A stretch of DNA of 64,000 bases from Neohoeflea coraliihabitans (GTDB lineage: Bacteria > Pseudomonadota > Alphaproteobacteria > Rhizobiales > Rhizobiaceae). Under the pieces are notes generated by a model, which made no database searches, had not been told where the DNA came from, and was given only the letters and a program-made list of their open reading frames with translations. Position 1 is the first letter of the stretch; every line of letters begins with the position of its first letter. Shown here piece after piece: positions 16,584-24,848 of the stretch. The stretch spans positions 310,001 to 374,000 of the forward strand of contig NZ_JAHWQX010000001.1 in assembly GCF_019334345.1 (NCBI RefSeq), read 5' to 3'. A program made the translations under genes and the position numbers.

Positions 16584-17467
16584 TGCTGCCCCAGTTCCCT
16601 GCTCGTCGTTGCATGTCCGCCGCGCGTGCGGGCCGAGATCCAGAGGCCGATGACCGTTGCGACATAAGGCAGGGCAAGCAGCAGACTGCTGGGGATCCGG
16701 TCTCCATAGGCAAGTTGCGCGCGAATGCCCAGCGCCCCGACGAATGCGAAGAAGAAGGCGGCAAGAGTTGCGCCGACCGGATGTCCGGCCCCGAAGATGA
16801 CCGCTGCAAAACTCATGAAGCCGCGGCCTGCCGTCATGTTGACGGAAAAGATCTGAAGGCTGCCCGCCGCCAGTTCCGCACCGCCCAGCGCACAGAGCGG
16901 CCCGCCCAGCAAAAGCGCGATGAGCCGCATCAGACCCGGGCTGACGCCGGTCGCCCGCGCTGCGAACGCGTGTTCCCCACAGGCCGAAAGGCGCAGCCCG
17001 AAACGGGTGCGGCAGAGCAGCACCCAGCAGGCGAACACCACCAGCGGCATCGCCGCGACCAGAACCGAAAGTCCGCCGAATGCGCCAAACGCCGGTCCCA
17101 GCCGCGGCAGGCCGGCCGGTGCGCTGACCGCCGCTTCGCTTCCGAAGATGGCGGTCAGCGCCAGCGCCGTGCCGCCAAGACCGAGTCCGGAAAGACCGAG
17201 CCCGGCAATGATCTGATTGGCTTTCAGCACCTCCACGACGAACCAGAACAAAAGTGCCAGCAGGCAGCAGAATATCGTTCCGGACAACAGACCCACCATC
17301 ACCGACTGCGTTAAAACGATGCCGACGATCGTGGCGCAGGCGCCGGTGATCATCATCCCTTCGAGGCCGAGATGCCAGATACCGGCGCGCTGCGCGATGA
17401 CACCGGCCAGGGCGACGTAAACCAGCGGCGTGCCGGAACGCAGGAAGGCAACGATCAGATCTTCCAT
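16580..17467 (-). CDS. ABC transporter permease, BMP/nucleoside (NupQ/YufQ) type
   Basis: 295-residue polytopic inner-membrane permease of the BPD_transp_2 (ribose/nucleoside) family. Hydrophobic segments run throughout. The conserved GIWHLGLEGMMITGACATIVG near residues 29-49 and NMTAGRGFMSFAAVIFGAGHPVG near 220 are diagnostic of the second permease of BmpA-type systems. Four-base gap from the upstream permease (17472) and 4-bp overlap with the amidohydrolase. It probably forms a heterodimer with that permease. The imported solute is predicted to be a nucleoside or nucleobase. Confidence 0.9.
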   Translation of the reverse strand: MEDLIVAFLRSGTPLVYVALAGVIAQRAGIWHLGLEGMMITGACATIVGIVLTQSVMVGLLSGTIFCCLLALLFWFVVEVLKANQIIAGLGLSGLGLGGTALALTAIFGSEAAVSAPAGLPRLGPAFGAFGGLSVLVAAMPLVVFACWVLLCRTRFGLRLSACGEHAFAARATGVSPGLMRLIALLLGGPLCALGGAELAAGSLQIFSVNMTAGRGFMSFAAVIFGAGHPVGATLAAFFFAFVGALGIRAQLAYGDRIPSSLLLALPYVATVIGLWISARTRGGHATTSRELGQQ

Positions 17468-17471
17468 GCCT

Positions 17472-18503
17472 CTACCTCCTGAACCAGCTCAGCAGGCCGC
17501 GCAGGGCCCCCGCTTTCGCCGTGATGAAAAGAGCAATCGACGCGTGGATGATGTCGATGGCCGCCGAAGGCAGGCCGGTCATGATCGGCAGCCACAGACC
17601 CGAGGATGTCAGCGCCCCGAAAAACAGCGCAACCAGCGTTGCCGCGATGACCGACATGCCCGCCACCAGGGCAATCAGGATCGCGGTGAAGCCATGGTCC
17701 GGCAGAAAACCGCTCGCCAGCCGGCCATTCGGCCCCATCAGTTCAACGGAACCGGCGAGTCCTGCGAGCGCGCCGGACAGCAGGAAGGCACTGATGGCAA
17801 TGCGCTGCACCTTGGCGCCCTGCCAGGTCACCATCACCGGATTGCGTCCGGCCAGTCCGGAAAGGATGCCGAATGAAGTCCGGTTCACCAGCCACCAGCC
17901 GAAGACCACCACCAGCGCGGCAATGGCGATGATGATCGGCGAACTTCCCGTTGACTCCGAGATGCGCCAGGCCGCATCGATCGGACGCGAGGAGGCCTGT
18001 TGCCCCGACCCGGCCGGATCCTTCAGCGGGCCGGAAGTGACATGCACGAGAAATTGCGCAGCGATGAAATTGCCCATCATCGTCGTGATCACCTCATCGG
18101 CCCCGGCCTTGACCCGCAACAGGGCCGGCCAGAGGGCCCACAGCGCGCCGCCGGCCATTCCGGCCAGAAGGCAGATGGGTACGGCAACCAAGGCCGGGCT
18201 GCCACGCAGCCACTCGGCGGCGAAGGCGGCGCAAATCGCTCCGAGATAGAACTGCCCCTGGGCCCCGATGTTGAAGTAGCCGGCGCGAAAACTGATGATC
18301 ACGCCGACCGCGGTGATCAGCAGCGGCAAACCCCAGCGCAAAATGTGATTGAGGGCGTTGGGGCGAAAAAATGCGCCGTCGATAATGGCGCTCAATGTGC
18401 CGGTGGCGGAGAGGCCGACGGACAGGAAAATCAGACTGCACAGGACCAGAGCCAACACAATGAAGGCTCCGGTCTGCAGGACAGGCACCAGACGTCCGCT
18501 CAT
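17472..18503 (-). CDS. ABC transporter permease, BMP/nucleoside (NupP/YufP) type
   Basis: 343-residue inner-membrane permease, first partner of the heterodimeric channel. Diagnostic sequence: ISFRAGYFNIGAQGQFYLGAICAAF in the first half (split here by family wording only) and GADEVITTMMGNFIA in the middle. The start MSGRLVPVL at 18503 overlaps the ATPase stop by 4 bp (18500-18503), so translation is coupled; the frame is open further upstream inside the ATPase gene but that part is not conserved. Confidence 0.9.
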   Translation of the reverse strand: MSGRLVPVLQTGAFIVLALVLCSLIFLSVGLSATGTLSAIIDGAFFRPNALNHILRWGLPLLITAVGVIISFRAGYFNIGAQGQFYLGAICAAFAAEWLRGSPALVAVPICLLAGMAGGALWALWPALLRVKAGADEVITTMMGNFIAAQFLVHVTSGPLKDPAGSGQQASSRPIDAAWRISESTGSSPIIIAIAALVVVFGWWLVNRTSFGILSGLAGRNPVMVTWQGAKVQRIAISAFLLSGALAGLAGSVELMGPNGRLASGFLPDHGFTAILIALVAGMSVIAATLVALFFGALTSSGLWLPIMTGLPSAAIDIIHASIALFITAKAGALRGLLSWFRR

Positions 18504-20098
18504 GGCACTGCCTCCAGGGCGGGTTGCTGTCCTGCGGCGGTCATCGCCCGCCCGACCGCCTTGAGGTCCCATGGCGGGGCAAATTCGGCCACCACCCGGC
18601 CCGAGACCATGACCGCGACGCGATCGCAGATGTCGAACAACTCATCGAGGTCGGACGACACCAGCAATATTCCGGCCCCCTCGCCGCGCGCCTGGCGCAG
18701 CGCCTTCCACACCGCCATTGTTGCGCCGATGTCGAGACCGCGTGTCGGCTGCGCCGCGAGGATGAGCTTGGCCCCCGGGTCCATCTCGCGCGAGAGAATG
18801 ACCTTTTGTGCATTGCCGCCCGAAAGCGATCCGGCCGGCTGGGCGGTATTGCTGAACACAACGTCCCAGGCCTGAAAGGCGGCCTCGGCGGATCTTTGCA
18901 GATTGCGTGGCCGCACCGATGCCAGAAGCGAGCCGCCGACAAGTTGCGCGGCACCCCAGTTTTCCCATAGCGGGCTTGAAAGGGACAGCCCTTCCACGTT
19001 GCGTTCGAATGGAATGATCCGCAGCCCGGCCTCGCGCCGCGCCGCTAAAGATGCGGTCTCCATACGCTGGTCAGCCAGAGAAATCTCGCCTGCCGTCAAA
19101 GGCTCGAGGCCGGCAATGGCCGCCACCAATTCACGCTGTCCGTTGCCCTCGACACCGGCGATACCAACAATTTCACCGCAACGGACCGTAAGATCCACCT
19201 CGCTCAGGCCATTGCCGCGCGTATTCGACGCCGTGGAAATGCCTTTCAAGACCACGGCGGGTGGCGCATCGGGCCGCCCCTGATCGGGCTGGTGCTGCGC
19301 GCCGGCGCCGACAAGGGCGGCGCGGTCGCTGGCATCAAGGCGCGCCGCGGCTTCCCCGATAATCAGTTCCGCCAGCGTCTCGGAGGTCAGATCCTGTGCT
19401 TCCACAGGTCCTGCGACAAGCTCACCACCGCGAAGCACGGTAACCGTATCGGCGATGGCGAGAACCTCCCGAATCTTGTGCAAGACGAGCATGATCGTCA
19501 CGCCCTGGGCCTTGAGTTCGCGGACACGCGCGAACAGCCGCTCGGTTCCTTTCGGTGACAGGACGGCAGTCGGTTCATCAAGGATCAGCAGCCGCGCGTC
19601 TGAAACCATCGCTCTGGCGATTTCGGCCGATTGCTGCATTTCAATTGGAAGATCGCGGATGCGGGCGCGCGCATCAAGGCCCAGACCCAGCCCGTCCAGC
19701 CAGCGTTGCCAGTGTCGCTCGATCCCGCGCTTTGTAAACAGGCCGGCCTTGGGTCCGACAAATTGCAGAACCTCGGCCACCGTGAAAGAGGGCGGCAATG
19801 CGAAGCTCTGATGCACGAGTTCAACGCCAGCGCCACGTGCTTCGGCCACATCACCGCCCGCCAGCCTCCTGCCGAACACGGTAACCGCTCCTTCCGCCGG
19901 CGGCACCAACCCGGCAGCCACGCGGGCAAACGTCGTCTTGCCAGCACCGTTCTGGCCGAGCACCGCATGAATGCGCCCCGGCTCGAACCGGGTCGAAACG
20001 GCCGACAGCGCCGTGACCTCGCCATAGCGCACCGTTACCGCTTCGGCCGCCAAGGCAGGCGCCGTGACGCCTGCCTCAGTGTGCTGCTCCGCTTTCAC
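18500..20098 (-). CDS. ABC transporter ATP-binding protein with two ABC domains, BMP/nucleoside (NupO/YufO) type
   Basis: 532-residue duplicated ATPase. First domain: Walker A GQNGAGKTT (about 49-57), degenerate signature LPIEMQQSAEIARAM and Walker B LLILDEPTAVLSP. Second domain: Walker A is degenerate (GIAGVEGNGQREL), whereas its signature SLSGGNAQKVILSRE is good and the Walker B region reads LILAAQPTRGLD. This asymmetry is normal for ribose/nucleoside ATPases. It powers import by the two permeases downstream. Eight-base gap from the binding-protein gene. Confidence 0.9.
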   Translation of the reverse strand: MKAEQHTEAGVTAPALAAEAVTVRYGEVTALSAVSTRFEPGRIHAVLGQNGAGKTTFARVAAGLVPPAEGAVTVFGRRLAGGDVAEARGAGVELVHQSFALPPSFTVAEVLQFVGPKAGLFTKRGIERHWQRWLDGLGLGLDARARIRDLPIEMQQSAEIARAMVSDARLLILDEPTAVLSPKGTERLFARVRELKAQGVTIMLVLHKIREVLAIADTVTVLRGGELVAGPVEAQDLTSETLAELIIGEAAARLDASDRAALVGAGAQHQPDQGRPDAPPAVVLKGISTASNTRGNGLSEVDLTVRCGEIVGIAGVEGNGQRELVAAIAGLEPLTAGEISLADQRMETASLAARREAGLRIIPFERNVEGLSLSSPLWENWGAAQLVGGSLLASVRPRNLQRSAEAAFQAWDVVFSNTAQPAGSLSGGNAQKVILSREMDPGAKLILAAQPTRGLDIGATMAVWKALRQARGEGAGILLVSSDLDELFDICDRVAVMVSGRVVAEFAPPWDLKAVGRAMTAAGQQPALEAVP

Positions 20099-20106
20099 GC
20101 CCCGCC

Positions 20107-21153
20107 TCAGAGACTGGTGTTGAACGGCACGTTCAGGGAACCATCGAGGATCTTGCCCCGCGCCTCTTCGACGGAGGCCAGGGCGACCTGGGCCATCTTC
20201 CGAAGCTCTTCCGGACCTTGTTCGGCAAACAGGGGAGAAGGGATGAAATCGATGACCCCAGTCCCCAGACCCGTTGCCTCATGTCCGCCGCTCCAGTCCG
20301 CTTCGAGCGATTTTGTCGCCTCGTTGTAGAGCGAAGCGCCAAAATCGAGACCGACAATCGAGATCACCGATTTGGGATCGAGGGGGAATTGTGCCGGATC
20401 GAGGGTCGAGACGACCCGACCTTCGTTCTCGCCGGCAGCGGCGATGATACCGAAATCGGTCGCCGCGGCATCCGTCTGGATGAAGTCCACGCCATCCGAG
20501 AACATCTGCGTGGCGATTTCCTGTCCCTTCGCCGGATCCTGGAAGCTGCCCGCGAAGGCGACGGCAACGGTCAGATCCGGATTGACAGACTGTGCGCCGG
20601 CCTTGAAGGCGTTATAGTCCGCATTGATCGGCGGAATGGAAATGCCGCCGATAAAGCCGAGCTTGCCGGACCGCGACACCCGGGCTGCGAATATTCCCGA
20701 CAGATAACAACCGAGATAATAATCGTAGGAGACGGTCGCCACATTCGGGATCTTCGGCTCGAACGGATCACCGAAGAGCTGGATGAATTTCGTATCGGGG
20801 AATTTCGGTGCGACTGCCCGGAACGGCTCGGCCACCTCGTTGAAGGTCGAAACCACGATTTTCGCGCCTGCCTCGCCCAGTGAGGTGAAGATCGTCTCGT
20901 AGGTCGAGGGATCTTCGGCATAGATGGCGCGCGCCGTCATGTCGTGCTCTTCGGCAAACGCGTTCAGCTTTGCGATCATCGAATCGACAGGCCCTGCGTC
21001 CCCGGCCGCCTGGGTGTGCACGAGGGCGATGAGGCCACCGGCCGCCTGGGCAGGAAGGGCGCCGTATAGCGCGCTCGCTGCGAGGGTTCCGGCAACGCCG
21101 AGGATCACCTGACGGCGGCCAACGGCAATCGGCACTTTGGTGTTGATGCTCAT
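20107..21153 (-). CDS. BMP-family periplasmic binding protein (PnrA/BmpA, nucleoside-type)
   Basis: 348-residue periplasmic binding protein. The signal has a twin-arginine pair (GRRQVILGVAGTLAAS, from residue 12) and ends after AQA at about 37. The mature chain starts GGLIALVHTQAAGDAG and shows GKLGFIGGISIPPINADYNAFKAG and FIQTDAAATDFG, typical of BMP proteins such as PnrA, which bind purine nucleosides; other members bind riboflavin or allantoin-like ligands. ATGA overlap with the NIPSNAP gene upstream and 8 bp before the ATPase gene. The ligand is therefore likely a nucleoside or nucleobase-like heterocycle. Confidence 0.9.
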   Translation of the reverse strand: MSINTKVPIAVGRRQVILGVAGTLAASALYGALPAQAAGGLIALVHTQAAGDAGPVDSMIAKLNAFAEEHDMTARAIYAEDPSTYETIFTSLGEAGAKIVVSTFNEVAEPFRAVAPKFPDTKFIQLFGDPFEPKIPNVATVSYDYYLGCYLSGIFAARVSRSGKLGFIGGISIPPINADYNAFKAGAQSVNPDLTVAVAFAGSFQDPAKGQEIATQMFSDGVDFIQTDAAATDFGIIAAAGENEGRVVSTLDPAQFPLDPKSVISIVGLDFGASLYNEATKSLEADWSGGHEATGLGTGVIDFIPSPLFAEQGPEELRKMAQVALASVEEARGKILDGSLNVPFNTSL

Positions 21154-21509
21154 TTGAGTTGTTCCTCTCTTGTGGTGGGCGGTATTATTTTTGGGGTTGG
21201 GGAGAAATCGGCAGGCGCCATGATCATGACGTCCTGCGAAGTGATCGCGTCGAGCGCCCAGACCGACGCGATGAATTCTTTCCAGGCGGGATCCGCATAC
21301 ATGGCCGCCCGCCTTGCTTCCCGGTCGGCAAGACTGTCATAGGCCCAGACGAGGATTGTCGTGTGCAACCGACCTATCTCGGACTGCCAGAGACCGACGA
21401 AGCGGTTGAGATGCCGCTTCTGCACCGGCAGGCCCTGTGACCGGTATTTCTCCATCCAGCCGTCCACGGTGCCGGGCCGGAAGGTGTAGGTACGGTGTTC
21501 GATAATCAT
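21150..21509 (-). CDS. NIPSNAP family protein
   Basis: 119-residue ferredoxin-fold (dimeric alpha/beta barrel) protein. The start MIIEHRTYTFRPGTVDGWMEKY and the later LVWAYDSLADREARRAAMYADPAWKEF pattern are typical of bacterial NIPSNAP proteins, whose biochemical role is mostly unknown. It is coupled by ATGA overlaps to the GMC oxidoreductase upstream (21506-21509) and the BMP binding protein downstream (21150-21153). The tight coupling suggests it acts on an intermediate or product of the same pathway. Confidence 0.85.
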   Translation of the reverse strand: MIIEHRTYTFRPGTVDGWMEKYRSQGLPVQKRHLNRFVGLWQSEIGRLHTTILVWAYDSLADREARRAAMYADPAWKEFIASVWALDAITSQDVMIMAPADFSPTPKIIPPTTREEQLK

Positions 21510-23140
21510 GCGCGTGCGTCCTCAAGGATGAAATCGGAAGCCCGCTCGCCAATCATGATGGCGGGCGCGTTGGTGTTGCCGGAAGAAATGATGGGCATGA
21601 TCGATGCATCCGCGACGCGCAGGCCATCAATGCCGCGCACCTTCAACCGGCCATCGACCACCGCCATGGGATCGGTGTCGACGCCCATCTTGCAGCTGCC
21701 GACCGGGTGGAAGGTGGTCATCGCCGTTGCCCGCAGCCACGCCGTCAGCTCATCGTCGCTGTCGACTGCTGCGCCGGGAGCAAGTTCGGCACCCTTGAAA
21801 GGCGCAAATGCCTGTTGCGACAGGATGTCCCGCGTCTTGCGGATGGCATCGATCATGGTGCGGATGTCAAATTCATCGGCCAGATAATTCGGCCGTATTT
21901 TCGGCGCCGCGAAGGGATCGCCGGACGCCAGTTCGATCGCGCCGCGACTGGCCGGATTGACCGGACCGACACGCATGGTGAGCCCGTGGTTCGCTTCCAC
22001 CCGCTGCCTGCGGAACGGATTGGGAAAATTGAGATTTGCGGTCTTTTCGAGGGCCGGCATGAAATGCAGCTGCACGTCCGGAGCCTCAAGGCCTTCTCGC
22101 GTCTTGAGAAAGGCGCCGCCCTCATAGGGAAAGGTCGTCACGATCCCGGTGCCGAAAAGCATCGCCTGGACCATCGACACCGCCAGGCGGTCGGCGCGAA
22201 GATCGCTGTAGAGTGTGACCGGCTGCGAACATTCCCAACTCATCACGCAATCGACATGGTCCTGAACATTCTGGCCGACGCCCGGCAGGTCGTGGCGCAC
22301 CGTAATCCCATGCGACTTGAGATGCGCGGCCGGACCGATGCCGGACAGCATCAGCAGTTGCGGTGAATTCACCGTACCCCCCGAAACAATGACCTCACGC
22401 GCCGCCTGCGCGCTTTCGGACCGGCCGTCGCGCGACCAGGTGACGCCCGTCACACGCCGCCCCTCAAGGCTTAGCCCGTCCACATGAGCTCCCGTCAGGA
22501 TTGTCAGATTGGGCCGCCTGGAAGCCGGCTTCAGAAACGCCGAAGAGGTCGACCAGCGGCGGCCTTTGCGTATGGTGAAGTCGTAGCGCCCGACCCCCTC
22601 CTGTGTGGCTCCGTTAAAGTCGTCGTTGAAGGGCAGTCCAGCCTGTTCGCCGGCTTTGATGAAAGTGTCGAACAGTCGATTGCTCGACCGCGCCCGGCAG
22701 ACCGTCAGTTCGCCCCGTGTGGAATGGTATGCGCCATCACCGCGCTCGGGATTGCTTTCCGACCGCAGAAACGCCGGCAGCACCTTGTCGTAACTCCAGT
22801 CCGGCAGGCCAAGCTGGGCCCACCGGTCGTAGTCGTGCCGGTTGCCGCGCACATAGATCATGCCGTTGATCGTCGACGTACCGCCCAGCACCTTGCCGCG
22901 CGGCCAGTACAGCTTGCGCCCGTTCAGATGCGGTTCTGCCTCGGTATGGTAGTGCCAGTTGTAAAGGCCGGAATGAAACAGCTTGCCCATCAGCATCGGC
23001 AGGCGCACCAGCGGATTGCGATCTTTCGAACCTGCTTCCAGCAACAATACGCTGTGGCGTCCGTCGGCGCTCAGCCGGTTGGCCACCACCGCGCCGGCGG
23101 ATCCGGCTCCCACCACAATGAAATCATAGGTCCGGGTCAT
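21506..23140 (-). CDS. GMC family FAD-dependent oxidoreductase (choline dehydrogenase-like)
   Basis: 544-residue flavoprotein that oxidises an alcohol to aldehyde. N-terminal FAD motif FIVVGAGSAGAVVANRLS (7-24) with LLLEAG soon after, PROSITE-like GMC signature GGTSTINGMIYVRGN (about 88-102), and the C-terminal active-site region with TFHPVGSCKMG and SGNTNAPAIMIGER. The start MTRTYDF at 23140 is placed directly before the FAD motif. Length is normal for the family. It lies 4 bp after the uracil-glycosylase-like gene and overlaps the NIPSNAP gene by 4 bp. The substrate is unknown; a hydroxymethyl group on a nucleoside or heterocycle would suit the context. Confidence 0.9.
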   Translation of the reverse strand: MTRTYDFIVVGAGSAGAVVANRLSADGRHSVLLLEAGSKDRNPLVRLPMLMGKLFHSGLYNWHYHTEAEPHLNGRKLYWPRGKVLGGTSTINGMIYVRGNRHDYDRWAQLGLPDWSYDKVLPAFLRSESNPERGDGAYHSTRGELTVCRARSSNRLFDTFIKAGEQAGLPFNDDFNGATQEGVGRYDFTIRKGRRWSTSSAFLKPASRRPNLTILTGAHVDGLSLEGRRVTGVTWSRDGRSESAQAAREVIVSGGTVNSPQLLMLSGIGPAAHLKSHGITVRHDLPGVGQNVQDHVDCVMSWECSQPVTLYSDLRADRLAVSMVQAMLFGTGIVTTFPYEGGAFLKTREGLEAPDVQLHFMPALEKTANLNFPNPFRRQRVEANHGLTMRVGPVNPASRGAIELASGDPFAAPKIRPNYLADEFDIRTMIDAIRKTRDILSQQAFAPFKGAELAPGAAVDSDDELTAWLRATAMTTFHPVGSCKMGVDTDPMAVVDGRLKVRGIDGLRVADASIMPIISSGNTNAPAIMIGERASDFILEDARA

Positions 23141-23144
23141 CAGG

Positions 23145-23993
23145 CTACCACGCGATTGGTTGCGCGCCCATGCGCTGCAGATGCGCATTTGCGGCAAGGA
23201 AGGGATTGGCGCATGCGAGGAACTCCTCTGCGAATGCGGGATGGGGCAGAACAAGGGACAGATGCGGCGCGGGCGCAGGCAGACATCCCGCATGTTCCAG
23301 ATTGTCCGCCGCCGCCTGCCCGAAAGCGACGAACACCACCGGCCGATCCTGGCTGGCGATGTGACGCAGCGCGGCGCGGATCACCGGCCTCCAGAACAGC
23401 ACGTGACCGCGCCCCTGGTGCGGATCGACATCACGCTGGAACCGGCTGAGTGTCAGGGCCGAGTTGAGAAGCAACACGCCGGCGCGCTCCTGGCGGTCGG
23501 CCATGTCCGCAGGATCCTCGATCTGCAAGCTCCCGCTTTCGATCTCCGCGAGCATCGTCGACCAGGCCGAAAAACTGTGCGTCAGCTCCGGTCGGTCGTA
23601 GCGCGCCGCCATCAGCATCAGCGTGAAGGCGCGGATCGATTTCGAGAACATTCTCTCAAGGTCACGCCAGACAAGCGCATTGCCGATTTCGAACGCCCGT
23701 CCGGTCGAGGCAGCCGGATCGGGATAGGGATCCTGGCCCAAAAGTACCACCCGCACAGCATCTGCTCGCACAGCATCGAATGCGCGCAGCATATGCGCGC
23801 CCTCCGGCGCCCCCGGAAAGCTCCGGCCCTTCCGGGCCGGAAAGATGGGCTCCCAGGCCTCCAGCTGCAAATGAGGATCAATGTCGTCGGCGCCCGTCTC
23901 GACGTCCTGCATCACCAAGCGCCAGTCCGGCGGAAGGTCGTCCTTCCAGCCTGCGGTCATCTCACGCATTGCTTCACACAACGTCGTTGCCAT
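23145..23993 (-). CDS. Uracil-DNA-glycosylase superfamily protein (family-1-like), first gene of a transport/catabolic operon
   Basis: 282 residues. Motif A VVLLGQDPYPDP (83-93) keeps the family-1 catalytic Asp88 and the Tyr90 that excludes thymine, but the usual GQDPYHGPGQAHG is altered to GQDPYPDPAASTG. The core strand VLLLNSALTL matches the uracil-binding Asn strand, and LPHPAFAEEF replaces LPHPSPLS but keeps the His. It is longer than typical Ung (about 225) because of an N-terminal extension of roughly 50 residues. It leads an eight-gene operon for solute import and oxidation rather than a DNA-repair cluster, and is divergent from a RutR-like regulator. Glycosylase activity is plausible but the substrate could be free nucleosides or damaged DNA. 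Confidence 0.8.
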   Translation of the reverse strand: MATTLCEAMREMTAGWKDDLPPDWRLVMQDVETGADDIDPHLQLEAWEPIFPARKGRSFPGAPEGAHMLRAFDAVRADAVRVVLLGQDPYPDPAASTGRAFEIGNALVWRDLERMFSKSIRAFTLMLMAARYDRPELTHSFSAWSTMLAEIESGSLQIEDPADMADRQERAGVLLLNSALTLSRFQRDVDPHQGRGHVLFWRPVIRAALRHIASQDRPVVFVAFGQAAADNLEHAGCLPAPAPHLSLVLPHPAFAEEFLACANPFLAANAHLQRMGAQPIAW

Positions 23994-24027
23994 GATCGTC
24001 TCCCCGAGCCATCAAGGGAAGACGATC

Positions 24028-24044
24028 CTGACGATTTCGTCAAG
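24028..24044. promoter_or_regulatory. RutR-like palindromic operator 1
   Basis: CTGACGATTTCGTCAAG; read on the minus strand it contains TTGACGAAATCGTCAG, which fits TTGAC-N6-GTCA of the RutR box TTGACCAnnTGGTCAA. It lies between the divergent glycosylase-like operon and the TetR gene. Confidence 0.6.
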
Positions 24045-24060
24045 TTTTATTTCGCATAAG

Positions 24061-24076
24061 TTGACGAAACCGTCAG
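24061..24076. promoter_or_regulatory. RutR-like palindromic operator 2
   Basis: TTGACGAAACCGTCAG, identical to operator 1 (opposite orientation) at 15 of 16 positions. Centres are 33 bp apart, about three helical turns. The probable ligand protein is the divergent RutR-like regulator. Confidence 0.62.
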
Positions 24077-24159
24077 TTTTTGAGCGCCCCGTCTTGCCCT
24101 GTCGAGCGAAGCTGATAAGACGTGTTTGAGACGAGTTGCAGCCAAAGCGGGTGGAAAGC

Positions 24160-24807
24160 ATGGCACGTCGAACGGGCGGTGGAAGCAGGAAAGCGAACGG
24201 TGACACCGACGGCCGGATCCGTGCCCGCAATGAGGCCAGAATCCTCCAGGTCTCGGTGCGTTTGTTCTCAGCCAAGGGGTTTGACGGCACGACGATTTCT
24301 GAAATCGCCGAGGACTCCGATCTGCCCAAGGCGAATGTCTACTATTATTTCCAGTCCAAGGCGGCGATCTATGAGCGGCTGATCGCGGAGGTCTTCGACG
24401 ATTGGGACGCAGCTCTGCGCCATATCCGCCCCGAGCGGGACGCACGTGAAGCGCTGGGCGACTATGTCCGCGAGAAACTGGAAAGTTCCCGCCGCAATGC
24501 GGCGCAATCGCGGTTTTTCGCCGGAGAACTGCTCCGCGGCGGCAAATTTCTCTCACGCCGCCAGCGGCGGCACATGCTCGATGTCACCCATGAGGCCTGC
24601 GCGGCCATCGATCAATGGATCGCCGAGAAGCGCTTTCCGGACATCGACCCGCGACATTTTCTGATCATGATCTGGGCCACGACGCAGTTCTATTCCGACT
24701 TCGCGCCGGTGGTGGCTGCGACGCTGGAAGTGCCGCGCCTGCGCAAGTCCGAATTCGACGATGCAGCCGAACAGATCCTCAAGGCCATCAAATTCGATCC
24801 CGATTGA
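24160..24807 (+). CDS. TetR family regulator, RutR-like
   Basis: 215-residue DNA-binding repressor. The HTH lies at about 30-65 (LFSAKGFDGTTISEIAEDS then NVYYYFQSKAAIYERLI). The C-terminal half matches the RutR/YcdC domain: KLESSRRNAAQSRFFAGELLRGG and IDPRHFLIMIWATTQFYSDFA align with the same segments of E. coli RutR, which senses uracil and thymine. A GGAAAG site precedes the ATG at 24160. It is divergent from the uracil-glycosylase-like operon, and two RutR-type palindromes lie in the shared 166-bp gap. It probably represses that operon and itself until a pyrimidine or similar ligand is present. Confidence 0.85.
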   Translation: MARRTGGGSRKANGDTDGRIRARNEARILQVSVRLFSAKGFDGTTISEIAEDSDLPKANVYYYFQSKAAIYERLIAEVFDDWDAALRHIRPERDAREALGDYVREKLESSRRNAAQSRFFAGELLRGGKFLSRRQRRHMLDVTHEACAAIDQWIAEKRFPDIDPRHFLIMIWATTQFYSDFAPVVAATLEVPRLRKSEFDDAAEQILKAIKFDPD

Positions 24808-24848
24808 CCGGATGCATCAGCGACCTCTGCCGCCACCTGACGACGGGA

